DNA of 64,000 nucleotides from positions 37,747,154 to 37,811,153 of the forward strand of contig NC_083575.1 of NCBI RefSeq assembly GCF_027579695.1, in the 5' to 3' direction. The position numbers and the translations under genes are program-made. Positions 1-24,967 of this stretch are shown one piece after another. The first letter of the stretch is position 1. Each line of letters opens with the position of its first letter. The stretch comes from Neoarius graeffei. Taxonomy: Eukaryota; Chordata; Actinopteri; Siluriformes; Ariidae. The notes beneath the pieces were generated by a model. The model was given only the letters and a program-made list of their open reading frames with translations. It had not been told where the DNA came from and did not search any database.

Positions 1-450
1 TCACTAAAACAAGTTATAACTTTTAAGCCTTTTTCTTTCATGTACATTAATGATTAACATGTCAAACATATCAAATTTAATTCCCCTAGTTAATGAGTGA
101 TTTTCAGGAGTGCATTTAGAAAACGTGGTGATTTTCCTGCTACACGGTTCATTACTTTGGAAAAAAAAAATCAGACAGTTGAAGGTAAACTCAGCAAAAT
201 CCCAAAACAGCACTGTTAAAAAGTAAAGGTCTGTTAGAGTTTCTAAAGCTTTCAGGTTTCAATGTTGGGGACATTGAGAAATGAGGCTCAATCTTTTAGT
301 AGAGTTGTGCGTTTGCAGAAGCTAAAGTGAACTAAAAATTTCCAATTCATATTTATGCGAGTTGAAGCCAATTGTTTACATTAGTTCGTATTGTCTATAA
401 ATTTAAACACACCAATGAATACCAGATTTCTCATATAAATCAGGGGCGTA

Positions 451-478
451 GGGTGTGTGTGTGTGTGTGTGTGTGTGT
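451..478. repeat. (GT)n microsatellite
   Basis: An uninterrupted GT dinucleotide run, inside what should be the downstream haao intron. Confidence 0.95.
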
Positions 479-527
479 CACACACTGACTGGCAGCCTGA
501 GTACATTATGTAACCAAAAATAATTAC

Positions 528-730
528 CATTGCTAGTTTTAGGTAACTTAGAAACCGGCTCTTCCATTATTGCTGTTTCTTCCACGTTTTCTTGATGTTG
601 TGTTCTAGAAACGGCACTAAAACTTAGCTTCGAAACCACAACATGCAACTTTGATGGAAAAAAATATATAATAAATTGCTTACCTCTCTTCACGTCGAAA
701 GAAGGAGGAAAGTTTTGCTTGTTTTGACAT
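528..730 (-). CDS. two candidate 5' coding exons, unknown protein with a PIP-box-like start
   Basis: I do not recognise this gene. On the minus strand an ATG at 730-728 opens an exon of 47 nt (684-730) ending at a consensus gtaagc donor. After a 67-nt intron, an acceptor ending in ttttag leads into a second exon (528-616, 89 nt) ending in ATG|gtaatt. The exons join in phase (2 then 1) and stay open for 45 residues. The first residues, MSKQAKLSSFFRR, contain Q-x-x-L-x-x-F-F, the pattern of a PCNA-interacting (PIP) box. Similar starts occur in some repair proteins and in fish transposon-derived zinc-finger proteins. A GC-richer stretch lies upstream (780-960). It sits within the haao gene on the same strand, so a transposon-derived origin is the likelier explanation. 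No downstream exon was found before the window edge. Confidence 0.3.
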
Positions 731-1162
731 GGCGAATTATTAACACGAAAAAATACTCGTAATTCGCAACTAAAAAGACTGCAGCTACACTGGCAGCTTG
801 AACATGCTTTCTAGTGCGATTGTGTGCGCTTGCGCAGAACGGTGTCAGTCCTGCGTGCCTTAGCACCTGTCTTTAATCAATGAACTATGTTTGGGCTATT
901 TAAGGACCGCGCCCATGCAAGGACAATGCGAAGTATTACGCCGCGTCTAGGAACGCGAAAAATCCGAAAAATAAATTTCTCCATTTGGAAAACCAGAGAT
1001 TTTCAAGAGTTTTGTCAAATATCCGGATTTCTGGGTCATTAGCGGAAAAAATCCGGAGGAAAATCTAAAAATCCGGAATTCCGGAACACTTTCATGACTA
1101 TACACAGTACCCTTTAAGTATTGGGATAGTGACTTCAAAAATGTTATTTTTGCTACAGACTA

Positions 1163-3011
1163 CAACCCCAATTTCAAAAAAGATGGGACACTGCGTAAAA
1201 TGTAAATAAAAACAGAATGTAACCCTATATTGCATTGAAAATATTACAAAAACAACAAATAAAATGTTGAAAATAAGAAATTTTATTGTTTTTTGAAAAA
1301 TATATGCAGGGGCATGTTTACCACTGTGTTGCATCACCTTTACTTTTAACAACATTCTGTAAATGTTTGTGAAATGAGGAGACCACTTGCTGTGGGTTTG
1401 AAATTGAAATGCTGTTCTATTCTTGTCTGATATGCAATTTCAGTTGCTCAAATTTGGGGATCTCCTTTATCATATTTTGTGTTTCATAATGTGCCTAATG
1501 TTTTAAATGGAGACAGGTCTGGACTGCAGACAGGCCAGTTTAGCACCCGGACTGTTTTATGGAGCCATGCAGTTTTAATATGTGCATAAAGTGGTTTGGC
1601 ATTGTCTTGCTGAAAGAAGGAAGGCCTTCCCTGAAAAAGATTTTGTCTGGGTGGCAGCATATTGCTCTGAAATGTGTATATATCATTCAGCATTAATGAT
1701 GCCTTCCCAGATGTACAAGCTACCCATGTCATGTACAGTAATGCACCCTCATACCATCACAGATGCTGACTTTTGAACTGTACACTGATAACAAGCCGGA
1801 TGGTCCCTCTCCTCTTTAGCCTGAAGGACATGGTGTCCATGATTTCTAAAAAGAATTTCTACTTTTGATTTGTCAGACCTCAGGACAATTTTCCACTTCG
1901 CCTCAGTCCATGATAAAAGAGCTCAGGCTCAGAGAAGGTGGCAGTGTTTCTGGATATTGTTTATATCTGGTTTTTACTTGCATTTGTGGATGCAGTAATG
2001 AAGTGTTTTCACAGATTATGGTTTTCTGAAGTGTTCCTGAGCCCATACAGCGATTTCCACTACAGACACGTGTCTGCTTTTACTGCAGTGTCGCCTGAGA
2101 GCCTGAAGATCACAGACATCCAATGTCAGTTTTCAGCCTTGTCTCTTGCATACAGAGACAAGATTCTCCAGATTCTCTGAATCTTTTAATGATATTATGT
2201 ACCATAGAGGGCGGCACAGTGGTGTAGTGGTTAGTGCTGTCGCCTCACAGCAAGAAGGTCCGGGTTCGAGCCCTTTCTGTGTGGAGTTTGCATGTTCTCC
2301 CCGTGTCTGCATGGGTTTCCCCCACAGTCCAAAGACATGCAGGTTAGGTTAACTGGTGACTCTAAATTGACCGTAGGTGTGAATGTGAGTGTGAATGGTT
2401 GTCTGTGTCTATGTGTCAGCCCTGTGATGACCTGGTGACTTGTCCAGGGTGTACCCCGCCTTTCGCCCATAGTCAGCTGGGATAGGCTTCAGCTTGCCTG
2501 CGACCCTGTAGAACAGGATAAAGTGGCTAGAGATAATGAGATGAGATGAGATGAGATGTACCATAGATGATGTGATCCCCAAATTCTTTGCAATTTTACA
2601 TTGAGGAATGTTATTCTTAAATTGTTATACTGTTTTGCCCACACAGTCTTTCACAGAGCGGTGAATCCCTCCCCATCTTTACTTCTAAGAGACGCCTCTC
2701 TGGGATGCTCTTTTTTACCCAATCATGTTACTGACCTGCTGCCAATTAAGATAATTTTTTTTATACATTTCACAACTTTTCAAGTCTTTTGTTGCCCCTG
2801 TCCCAACTTTTTTGAAACACGTTGCTGGCACTAAATTCAAAATGAGCATATATTTTTTCAAAAAGCAATAAGATTTCTCAATTTCAGCATTTGATATGTT
2901 GTCTTGGTACTATTTTCAATGAAAAATATGGTTTCCATGATATGCAAATCATCACTTTCTGTTTTTATTTACATTTTATACAGCATCACAATTTTTTTGT
3001 AATTGGGATTG
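1163..3011 (-). mobile_element. Tc1/mariner-type element, family A, degenerate
   Basis: Both ends carry matching inverted repeats of about 55 bp (caaccccaattt... and its counterpart ending ...aattgggattg), flanked by TA at 1161-1162 and 3012-3013, the target duplication of this superfamily. Minus-strand coding relics remain at 1484-1732: FFQQDNAKP followed by LNWPVCSPDLSP, the second catalytic Asp and the segment before the third acidic residue of a DDE transposase. Stops and frameshifts break the frame throughout. A V-SINE (2209-2555) inserted later. A second, end-truncated copy lies at 33511-34770. Confidence 0.85.
2209..2555 (+). mobile_element. V-SINE copy 1 (tRNA-derived SINE)
   Basis: The head gggcggcacagtggtgtagt resembles a tRNA A box, and gggttcgagccc is a B box. 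The central block (gtttgcatgttctccccgtg ... ccaaagacatgc) is the conserved domain of the V-SINE superfamily. The tail is (gagat)n. A 12-bp target duplication (atgtaccataga) at 2197-2208 and 2556-2567 proves retroposition into the Tc1/mariner element. Confidence 0.93.
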
Positions 3012-3029
3012 TATTTTCACAAACTAATT

Positions 3030-4105
3030 TCACCCTGTATATTGCAACAAGGGAATGATTACAAAAAAATAGCTGTGTCATGGCAAAGCTCTTGGGAAGC
3101 AGAAACAGCTTGCAGCTTTGAAGTTTCAGTAAAGCACAGTGGTTTACCTAACACTTAAATGGAAGAAGTTCAAAACAACAGTCTCTTTTCCTAGAGCTGG
3201 CTGCCTAGCCAAACCAAGCAAACAGAGGAGAAGAGCTTTAGACCAGTGAGTCACTGTGAATGGACCCAAGAGGTCCCATGTGAATATTACAAAACCTTTC
3301 CAAAGGTCAGCCATTTCTGTAGCACTTCACCAATTGGGCCTTTATGGCAATGTGGCCAGAGAGAATCCACTTCTTAGTGAAAGGCACATGGTAGTGAACT
3401 TGGAGGACTCTTAGAACATCTAAAGGACTTCCAGAACATAAGAAGTAAAAGTTTATAATCTGATGAAACCAGATTGCACTTTTTGTTTGGTCTGAAGGTC
3501 AAGCATTACACTTGGAGAAAACCACTACTGCTCATCATCTGACCAGTTCTATCTCTACCATGAAACACAGTGGTGGCTGCATCATGCTGTGGGAACTGAG
3601 AGACAGGATCAAGGGTAAGATGAAAGGATCAAATTACATGACACATGGTCATACCATGGTACATATTGCTCATGATATGAGGCTGGAGGAGGTTTGCTTT
3701 ATAACAATGACCCAAAACACTCAACCAAGACAATATAGGAGTGTTTTTGGAACAAAAGTGGCCCAGCCAGAACCTAGACATGAACCTGATTGAACATCTC
3801 TGTAGATATCTGAAAATAGACATAGTGACATTCCCCATCAAACCTGACAAAGCTTGAGAACATCTGCAGAGATGATAATCCCCAAATTCATGTGAGCCAA
3901 ACTTGTAGCATCATACTCAAGAAGATTTACAGCTGTTTGCTGTCATTTAAATATTACTAACTGAAGGGTCTGAATACTTGTGCAAATGTGATTTTTTTTA
4001 AAAAGATTAGTTTGTAAAACGTTGTGAAAACCTTTAATTTAAAAAAAAGTTTAAATTTAACAAAATTAGGAAAAAGTGGATTTTTCTGAATGCACTGTAC
4101 ATTCT
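3030..4105 (+). mobile_element. old Tc1-like transposon relic
   Basis: Plus-strand sequence retains decayed Tc1 transposase text: ACHNTVVAA-like phrases are gone, but 'catgaaacacagtggtggct' (the KHGGG block) at about 3560 and 'caatgacccaaaacactc' (NDPKH block) at about 3705 remain in order. The 3' part (gggtctgaatacttgtgcaa) is typical of Tc1 termini. No intact ORF and no clear terminal duplication; boundaries are approximate. Confidence 0.65.
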
Positions 4106-4350
4106 ATCACACCCACATTGAAAAGACGGCAAAATATTGCGTTATGGGAGTGTGTTTGAGCTTCCAGAGCATGCAACGACAAGAACAGTAAAAAAAAAAG
4201 TAAACCAACAAACTAAAAGTTGATAAAATATCAGCATGTGGGAAATTCCACACTTACATACACTTTGACTTCACTATACCAATAATAATAAAGGGAACTG
4301 TTCATATAAAGCACGCCTAACAACTGGTGCAGAAGACAAAAAGCAGTTAC

Positions 4351-18779
<14,429 letters not shown>

Positions 18780-18839
18780 TTTTAAAATTGATTTAGACTA
18801 TCGTGAAATGGCAGTAGCAAGTTTGAGCACTTCTATCAT

Positions 18840-18925
18840 GCTATGCATTTACTCTTCACCTATTAATATTATACCTATTGGCAGAGATAAATGGGGCAGG
18901 GAGGAGCACAGACCACGTGTGTCAG
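18840..18925 (-). promoter_or_regulatory. possible haao core promoter
   Basis: Upstream of the ATG on the minus strand lie a TATA-like ggtataatatta (18864-18875), an adjacent CCAAT box (18877-18881) and a palindromic CACGTG E-box (18914-18919). This would give a 5' leader of roughly 60 nt. The CCAAT and TATA-like motifs are unusually close, so only one may be real. Confidence 0.3.
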
Positions 18926-18929
18926 TTAA

Positions 18930-19645
18930 ACATTCTCTGAATTCCATGTTTACAATTCACTGATTTATCTAATTGTACAAACCATTCACCCAGACCTTTG
19001 GAAGTTGGTTTTAGCTTTTTATTTATTTATTTGTTTATTTATTTATTTTAAAGTTGGATTTGCTAGCTATTTTATTATTTAAGCTTTGGTCAACCTTGTT
19101 AATGATTTGCCTTTACTTGCATTACTGCCATCTACCTCATTCACTGTTTGTTTTTGACACACCAGTGTAACACTACATACCCCGTTTGATATGCTTGTGC
19201 AGTGCCCTTTGGCACAATGAAAATGTAGTATTTATGAGACTGGAGAATAATCATTCATAAAACTTTCATTTCCTTTACACTGGGTACTTTTACATTTACA
19301 GCAGCAATTGTTGTAAGTTACCAGTTAAATGTTAGGCCATACCATTAATTAATTAATTTGACCCTCTGCTATAGTGATGCAGGAGCTAATTGAAAATGAA
19401 AATGTTCTGCTTTCTCAGCCAAAGCTGTGGTCACATCAAACACAAATAAAAAAAAGAAAAGTACTAAAAAAGTTCAATAAATAGGAAAGGACATATGATG
19501 TAAAATATCATGTGATTCTGGTAGCAGTCACTTTGCTGACAGCAGCTTGTTAACAACAAACATCATTTGTCTGTGCACTTTTTTTTTGCTGTTTTTTTTT
19601 TAAATGTCTTGCTACCTACACTGAGTCAGAACATGATTGTCTTTA
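18930..19645. other. haao upstream flank, no gene seen
   Basis: AT-rich unique sequence with short (TTTA)n and homopolymer runs. No coding exon or repeat family was recognised. Confidence 0.5.
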
Positions 19646-19650
19646 TACAC

Positions 19651-19762
19651 TGTAACAGTTCTAACGGAGGGGTGGAGCACAGAGGACGGCAGGACAGAGA
19701 TGAGGTTGGTTAATATGGCGTTTATTACTACACTTTTCAGTGAACAACTTCCCACTCAGACA

Positions 19763-19799
<37 letters not shown>

Positions 19800-19983
19800 C
19801 CGGCGTCTGGTCTGGAGATGAGCTCCCTCCGCTCTCACTCTCCCTCCTCATATAGGGCGCGGTCACTGGGAAGACACACAAACACAGGTTAATTGCTCTC
19901 AGGTGAAGTGATTCTGCCACTTACCTTCCCTGACTCCGCCCTCCTGTCACAGACCGGCGCTTGACCACGCCCCCGCTGCCACA
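19651..19983 (-). repeat. Gmr1-type 3' LTR
   Basis: On the minus strand begins tgtggcagcggggg and ends ctgttaca. It includes an expanded (CA)n tract at 19763-19798, the main length difference from the other LTR. Next to it (19984-19995) is the G-rich polypurine tract ggcggtggggg. Confidence 0.92.
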
Positions 19984-19989
19984 TACCCC

Positions 19990-21389
19990 CACCGCCTGAC
20001 TCAGGCCGGGCGCCCGTCCGGCCTGCAGCCGACTCCCCCCCCCCCCCCCCTTGACGGGAGAGGAAGTCCGCCACGACCATCTGCGCCCCCGGCCTGTGGA
20101 CCACCTTGAAGTTGAAGGGTTGGAGTGCCAGATACCAATGGGTGATCCGCGCATTGGCATCCTTCATGCGGTAGAGCCACTGGAGGGGCACGTGGTCCGA
20201 ACAGAGGGTGAAAGGGCGCCCCAGCAGGTAGTAACGGAGGGCGAGGACCGCCCACTTGATCGCCAGGCACTCCTTCTCAATCGTGCTGTAGCGCCCCTCA
20301 CGCACTGACAGCTTCCGACTGATGTAAAGGACCGGGCGGTCCTCCCCCTCCACCTGCTGGGACAAAACAGCCCCCAGCCCTCTGTCCGACGCATCCGTCT
20401 GTAACATAAAAGGGAGAGAGAAGTCAGGGGAGTGTAAAAGTGGCCCCCCACACAGTGCAGCCTTTACCTCAGAGAAAGCCCGCTGACACTGCTCCGTCCA
20501 CTGGACCGGATCTGGCGCTCCCTTTTTAGTGAGGTCAGTCAGCGGGCTGGTGACGTTCTAATAATTAGGTATAAACCTACGATAATAGCCAGCCAGCCCC
20601 AGGAACTGTCTCACCCCCTTTTTGGTCTTGGGCCTCGGGCAGGCCGCAATCGCTGCGGTCTTATTAATTTGGGGACGCACCTGCCCGTTGCCCAAGTGGA
20701 AGCCCAGATACCATACTTCCACCCGCCCAATCGCACACTTCTTTGGGTTGGCTGTGAGACCCGCCCGCCTCAGCGACCTAAGGACGGCCCTTAGGTGTTC
20801 CAAGTGCCTCGGCCAGTCATTACTATATATGATGATGTCATCCAGATAGGCGGCCGCATAGGTGGCGTGGGAGCGGAGGACCCGATCCATCAGCCGCTGA
20901 AACGTAGCGGGCGCCCCAAACAGCCCAAACGGAAGTGTGACGAATTGGTGTAACCCAAACGGTGTGGAAAAGGCCGTTTTTTTCTCGGGATAGTGGAGTC
21001 AAGGGGATCTGCCAATATCCCTTCGTCAAATCCAGTGTCGAATAAAAGCGAGCCGTGCCTAGTCGATCGAGCAGCTTGTCAATACGAGGCATTGGGTACG
21101 CGTCAAATTTAGACACCGCGTTGACTTTCCTGAAGTCCACACAAAACCGGACCGACCCGTCGGCCTTGGGTACCAAGACCACCGGGCTGCTCCAGTCACT
21201 GTGGGACTCCTCGACGATGCCCATTTCGAGCATGGTCTGAAGTTCTTCCCGAACCACCTTTTTTTTTGTGTTCGGGTAGCCTGTAAGGGCGGCTACGCAC
21301 TACCACCCCCGGGGGCGTCTCGATGTGGTGCTCTATGAGGTTAGTGCGACCGGGCAGGGGCGAGAACACATCCGAAAACTCGGCCTGCA
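19990..21389 (-). pseudogene. Gmr1-type reverse transcriptase and RNase H
   Basis: RT: MGIVEESHSDWSSPVVLVPK, FCVDFRKVN, LDLTKGYWQIPL and the active site AYLDDIIIYS at about 20840-20812, then FLGLAGYYRRFIPNY. A TAG at about 20558 interrupts the frame before KAALCGGPLLHSPD. RNase H: LQTDASDRGLGAVLSQ, STIEKECLAIKWAV and RPGAQMVVADFLSRQ. Two frameshifts fall in A runs at about 21258 and 20985. A G-rich stretch follows RNase H, then the polypurine tract and LTR. No integrase lies downstream of RNase H. Confidence 0.92.
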
Positions 21390-22559
21390 ACTGGGCGACC
21401 TCCGTGAGTTGGGTCGGGGAGAGGTGGTCTCCACAGGGGACCGGAGAGGTACGTGATGCCAATGTTCCCTTTTGAACCTCCGGCCCCAGCTCCGCCTTCT
21501 CCGGAACCACCGACACCAACGCCACGGGGACCTCCTCATTCCAGAGTTGAAGCAGATTGAGGTGGTAAATCTGTAGCGCCCCACCCCTGTCCGTTCGCCT
21601 CACCTCATAGTCGACGTCCCCGACTCGCCGTGTGACCTCAAAGGGTCCTTGCCACTTGGCGATCAATTTGGAGCTCGACGTGGGCAACAGTACGAGTACC
21701 TTATCTCCCGGTGTGAACTCTCTAAGGCGCGTACCCTTGTTGTACAGGCGGGCTTGCCGTTCCTGGGCCTGCCGCAAATTCTCCTGAGTTAGGTGGGTGA
21801 GCGTGTGGAGTTTTGCGCGCAGGTCCATAACGTACTGAATTTCATTCTTACTTTGTGAAGGTCCCTCCTCCCAATTTTCCCGCAGCATGTCCAGGATGCC
21901 GCGCGGCTTACGCCCATATAATAATTCGAACAGGGAGAACCCCGTGGAGGCTTGGGGGACCTCTCGCACTGAGAACAGCAAGGGTTCGAGCCACTTATCC
22001 CAGTTATGTGCATCCTCACTTACGAATTTCTTAATATTTTTGAGGGTGCGGTTGAATCGTTCCACTAAACCGTCCGTTTGTGGGTGATACACGCTGGTGC
22101 GGATCGGCTTAATCCCCAATAACCCATACAGTTCGTGCAGTGTTCGTGACATAAACGTAGTGCCTTGATCAGTCAGAATCTCTTTCGGGATTCCAACTCG
22201 GGAGATGACGCGGAAGAGTGCCTCTGCAATACTGCGTGCTGAGATATTGCGCAGAGGCACTGCTTCCGGGTATCGCGTTGCATAGTCCACCAGAACTAAT
22301 ATAAAGCGGTACCCTTGTGCTGACCGATCTAATGGCCCGACGAGATCCATCCCAATTCTCTCAAACAGGGTCTCGATTAACGGTAGAGGGCACAAAGGCG
22401 CTTTTGGAATGGCCGCTGGGTTTACTAACTGGCATTCGCGGCATGCCGTACACCACCTACGGACATCGCCGCGAATCCCCGGCCAATAGAAACGGGCCAT
22501 TATTCAGGCTAGTGTTTTATCCTGCCCCAAGTGTCCAGCCATGGGATTAAAGTGAGCTG
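21390..22559 (-). pseudogene. Gmr1-type integrase, located before RT
   Basis: H-H-C-C zinc region: HFNPMAGHLGQDKT (about 22560-22515), one TGA at 22504-22506 in frame, then FYWPGIRGDVRRWCTACREC. Catalytic core: GMDLVGPLDRS, ILTDQGTTFMS and DGLVERFNRTLKN supply D, D and E. The C-terminus has GPFEVTRRVGDVDYEVRR, a GPY/F-type module. The same frame then runs directly into the start of RT (DVFSPLPGRTNLIEHHI). Apart from the single TGA, likely a CGA-to-TGA change, the domain is intact. This position, 5' to RT, is unlike standard Ty3/gypsy. Confidence 0.92.
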
Positions 22560-23372
22560 CCTGGAATACCAATTCCTGGCGGCTCTTCGGAATTAAAAGC
22601 TGCGTGACGCGCTCTTTAGTTTGAGTGTCCTGCGTCACTCGGTATAATCTATCCTTCATAATCGCGAAGTAGGGAAAGGACGGGGTGGCGTTCGGCTGGA
22701 GCGTTTGACCATCGATTACTCTCACTTGGTCAAACGCATGCCACAGAGTCTCGTCTCGCGACTGCTCTAATGGGAAATCCACGAGGGATTCCCCAATAGA
22801 GAGAGGAGGAGCCGGCGGCTCCTCACTCTGACGCGGAGATGACGTAGACTGCTCTGTGACAGCTGCTCCCGCCAAAGCGACACCGGGACCTCCCCCTGTC
22901 AAATGGCAGGACCCACTCTCGACTAGGCGTGTCATTAAACCCCGAAATCCCGGCCAATCGGTCCCCAAAATTAAAGAGTGGGTAAGGCGAGGATTAACCG
23001 CCGCCTTCACTATAAATTTTTCCCCTCTGAAAATAATGCGGACCGACACCAAAGGGTAGCTGTGAACATCCCCGTGCACACATAACACCTTCACCCCCTG
23101 TGCTCCCCCCAATGCCTCGTTTTGAACCAGGCTTTGGCGAATTGAGGTCTGATTACAACCAGAATCCACCAACGCCTGATATGTAGCCCCTTGGATACTC
23201 ACCGGTATGCGATACGCTCCGGCCCGATTGAGGGCGGCCTCTGGCGCGTCAGGGATCCGAACCATCGCGCCCACTTCCATTGCCGTGCACTGCTGTTGAA
23301 GGTGGCCCGGCTCCCCGCAGTGCCAGCAAACCGGCCCGGGCTTTCCCTCTGCACCAGTGATCTGGGGCTCAC
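22560..23372 (-). CDS. Gmr1-type zinc knuckle and protease
   Basis: This frame is open from 23967 but overlaps gag until about 23373. It contains CWHCGEPGHLQQQC (C-x2-C-x4-H-x4-C), then ALVDSGCNQTSI with the catalytic D-S-G of a retropepsin, and HSLILGTDWPGF, matching the conserved ILG-D strand. A Pro-rich linker and LSIGESLVDFPLEQSRDETL precede the integrase zinc-binding region. Open until TGA 22504-22506. Confidence 0.85.
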
Positions 23373-24251
23373 TCACCTGAGGTGGGGGAGAGACAGACAC
23401 AGAAGGGAGAAACGGGAGGGCACCGCGGGTGCGGCGGGCCGGCTGGGGGGGTGCCGGCCCCCGCCTCCGCGGAGGGGGAATGGGGCGAGGACGGGACACA
23501 GGAGGAGGGGGAGAGAGAGAGAAGAGGAGAGAAGAGAAGACGCCATCTGCTGTCCTGCCGCCGGGACAGCCGCCAAATGGTCCTCCGCCAGCTCGACTGC
23601 TCGATCCAGCGACGCCGGGCGGTGGCACCAGACCCACTCCGCAGTTCCTGCTGGCAAGCGAGCGACGAACTGTTCCAGCGCCACCTGGTCGAGGATTCCT
23701 TCGGCGTCGCGGTTGTTGGCCCTCAGCCACCACCAGCAGGCGTCCCGGAGCTGCTGGCCAAACGCGAACGGCCGGCCGACTTCCTCCAAGCGCAGCGCGC
23801 GGAAGCGCTGGCGCTGCTGTTCTGGGGTGCGCCCTACGTGCTGGAGGACGGCCCGGTGGAGGTCCGCGTAGGCCAGCCGGCGGTCGGTGGGGAGCTGTAG
23901 CGCCGCCAGCTGTGCTTCTCCCGTGAGCAGGGGGAGGAGGCGCGCCGCGCGCTGCTCCATCGGCCACCCCGAGGCTTCGGCGACCTGCTCAAAGAGCGTG
24001 ATTAACGCCTCGGGGTCGTCCTGCGGGCCCATCTTGGTGACGGTGAGGGGAGACGGGCCCACGGCAGGAGCGCTGGTGGACCCCACCGACGCGAGGAGGT
24101 GCCGGAACGCCTGGCGATCTTCTTGTTGGGCCAACACCAGGGCCTCGAACCGCTCTTCTTGCTCCTTTCGGAGGGTGAGTAGCGCCTGGTGCTGGCTTTG
24201 CTGGGCCGTGGCGAGGGCGTGGATCAGTTCAGCGAACGGGGAGGACTCCAT
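23373..24251 (-). CDS. Gmr1-type gag with SCAN-like capsid region
   Basis: 292-codon frame from MESSPFAELIHALATAQQ just after the primer site. A coiled-coil segment (residues 15-50) is followed by DPEALITLFEQVAEASGWP and then EQLRDACWWWLRA-type text up to LDRAVELAEDH (about residues 80-225). This helical block resembles the capsid C-terminal domain from which vertebrate SCAN domains are thought to derive. The end is Pro/Leu-rich. The zinc knuckle CWHCGEPGHLQQQC lies in the pol frame, so gag is either frameshifted late or expressed with a frameshift between about 23550 and 23373. No internal stop. Confidence 0.85.
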   Translation of the reverse strand: MESSPFAELIHALATAQQSQHQALLTLRKEQEERFEALVLAQQEDRQAFRHLLASVGSTSAPAVGPSPLTVTKMGPQDDPEALITLFEQVAEASGWPMEQRAARLLPLLTGEAQLAALQLPTDRRLAYADLHRAVLQHVGRTPEQQRQRFRALRLEEVGRPFAFGQQLRDACWWWLRANNRDAEGILDQVALEQFVARLPAGTAEWVWCHRPASLDRAVELAEDHLAAVPAAGQQMASSLLSSSLSLPLLLCPVLAPFPLRGGGGRHPPSRPAAPAVPSRFSLLCLSLPHLR

Positions 24252-24278
24252 GGGGCTGAGAGGCTGCTGTGCTCCAGG

Positions 24279-24296
24279 TCCCGGGTTTCGGCACCA
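24279..24296 (-). other. primer binding site, tRNA-Phe
   Basis: The plus strand reads tcccgggtttcggcacca, identical to the last 18 nt (with CCA) of vertebrate tRNA-Phe. It starts one base inside the 5' LTR, the correct place for minus-strand priming. Confidence 0.85.
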
Positions 24297-24297
24297 C

Positions 24298-24606
24298 TGT
24301 AACAGTTCTAACGAAGGGGTGGAGCACAGAGGACGGCAGGACAGAGATGAGATTGGTTAATATGGCATTTATTGCTACACTTTTCAGTGAACAACTTCCC
24401 ACTCAGACACACACACACACAACCGGCGTCTGGGCTGGAGATGAGCTCCCTCCGCTCTCACTCTCCCTCCTCATATAGGGCGCGGTCACTGGGAAGACAC
24501 ACAAACACAGGTTAATTGCTCTCAGGTGAAGTGATTCTGCCACTTACCTTCCCTGACTCCGCCCTCCTGTCACAGACCGGCGCTTGACCACGTCCCCGCT
24601 GCCACA
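24298..24606 (-). repeat. Gmr1-type 5' LTR
   Basis: Same sequence as the 3' LTR with a shorter (CA)n run and about six base changes. It holds the sequence gccctatatgagga (TATA-like region at about 24472-24479 in reverse). Confidence 0.92.
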
Positions 24607-24611
24607 TACAC

Positions 24612-24955
24612 CCTTGAGGCTTTTCCATCAGAAAGAGTTATAATTTTATCACATTCTCCCAGTGATGAGTTTGTGGCTCTACATCACTATTGGTGCTGCT
24701 GATGGTTAACCTTGGTTTAGTTACGTTCGGCATAACACTCCATTGTGTTAGAATACTGTCATTGTTAAAGGGCCTGATTCATACTTCCAAGAATCGAGTT
24801 CATTGTTGTTTTTGAAATCATGTGATTGCTTGTCCACTAGCTTCCTCTGCAGCAAAACCTCTGCAAATTCACATTTAGTGATCCCTTTAGAATCCATCTC
24901 AAACTTTTTCATCTACAGGTCATACATTGAAGTTTTTAAAAAGAATATGCCTGAT
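24612..24955. other. unique spacer
   Basis: A minus-strand frame (MKKFEMDSKGITKCEFAEVL...) is open for about 45 codons near 24915-24780 but lacks a convincing donor and is not recognised. Probably noncoding. Confidence 0.3.
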
Positions 24956-24967
24956 ATTTTCTTTCCT

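Larger units (their letters stand above)
19651..24606 (-). mobile_element. Gmr1-type Ty3/gypsy retrotransposon (integrase before RT), nearly complete
   Basis: Two LTRs (19651-19983 and 24298-24606) flank gag, protease, integrase, RT and RNase H in that order on the minus strand. The 5-bp duplication tacac (19646-19650, 24607-24611) shows an intact insertion. The LTRs differ mainly in a CA repeat length and about six substitutions, so the insertion is young. An 18-nt primer site matches the 3' end of tRNA-Phe. A few stops and homopolymer frameshifts break pol. Known relatives are Gmr1 of cod and other deuterostome elements with copia-like domain order. Confidence 0.93.

Noticed and set aside
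1..4350. haao exons 7 onward
   Set aside because: I searched the minus strand for the expected C-terminal cupin text and found none. These exons must lie outside the window.
23191..23871. 226-codon plus-strand ORF opposite the Gmr1-type gag
   Set aside because: An antisense shadow caused by high GC in the gag/pol overlap. No domain or splice support.
19651..24606. Endogenous retrovirus with envelope
   Set aside because: No envelope-like frame lies between RNase H and the 3' LTR. The integrase-first order marks a Gmr1-type gypsy retrotransposon.
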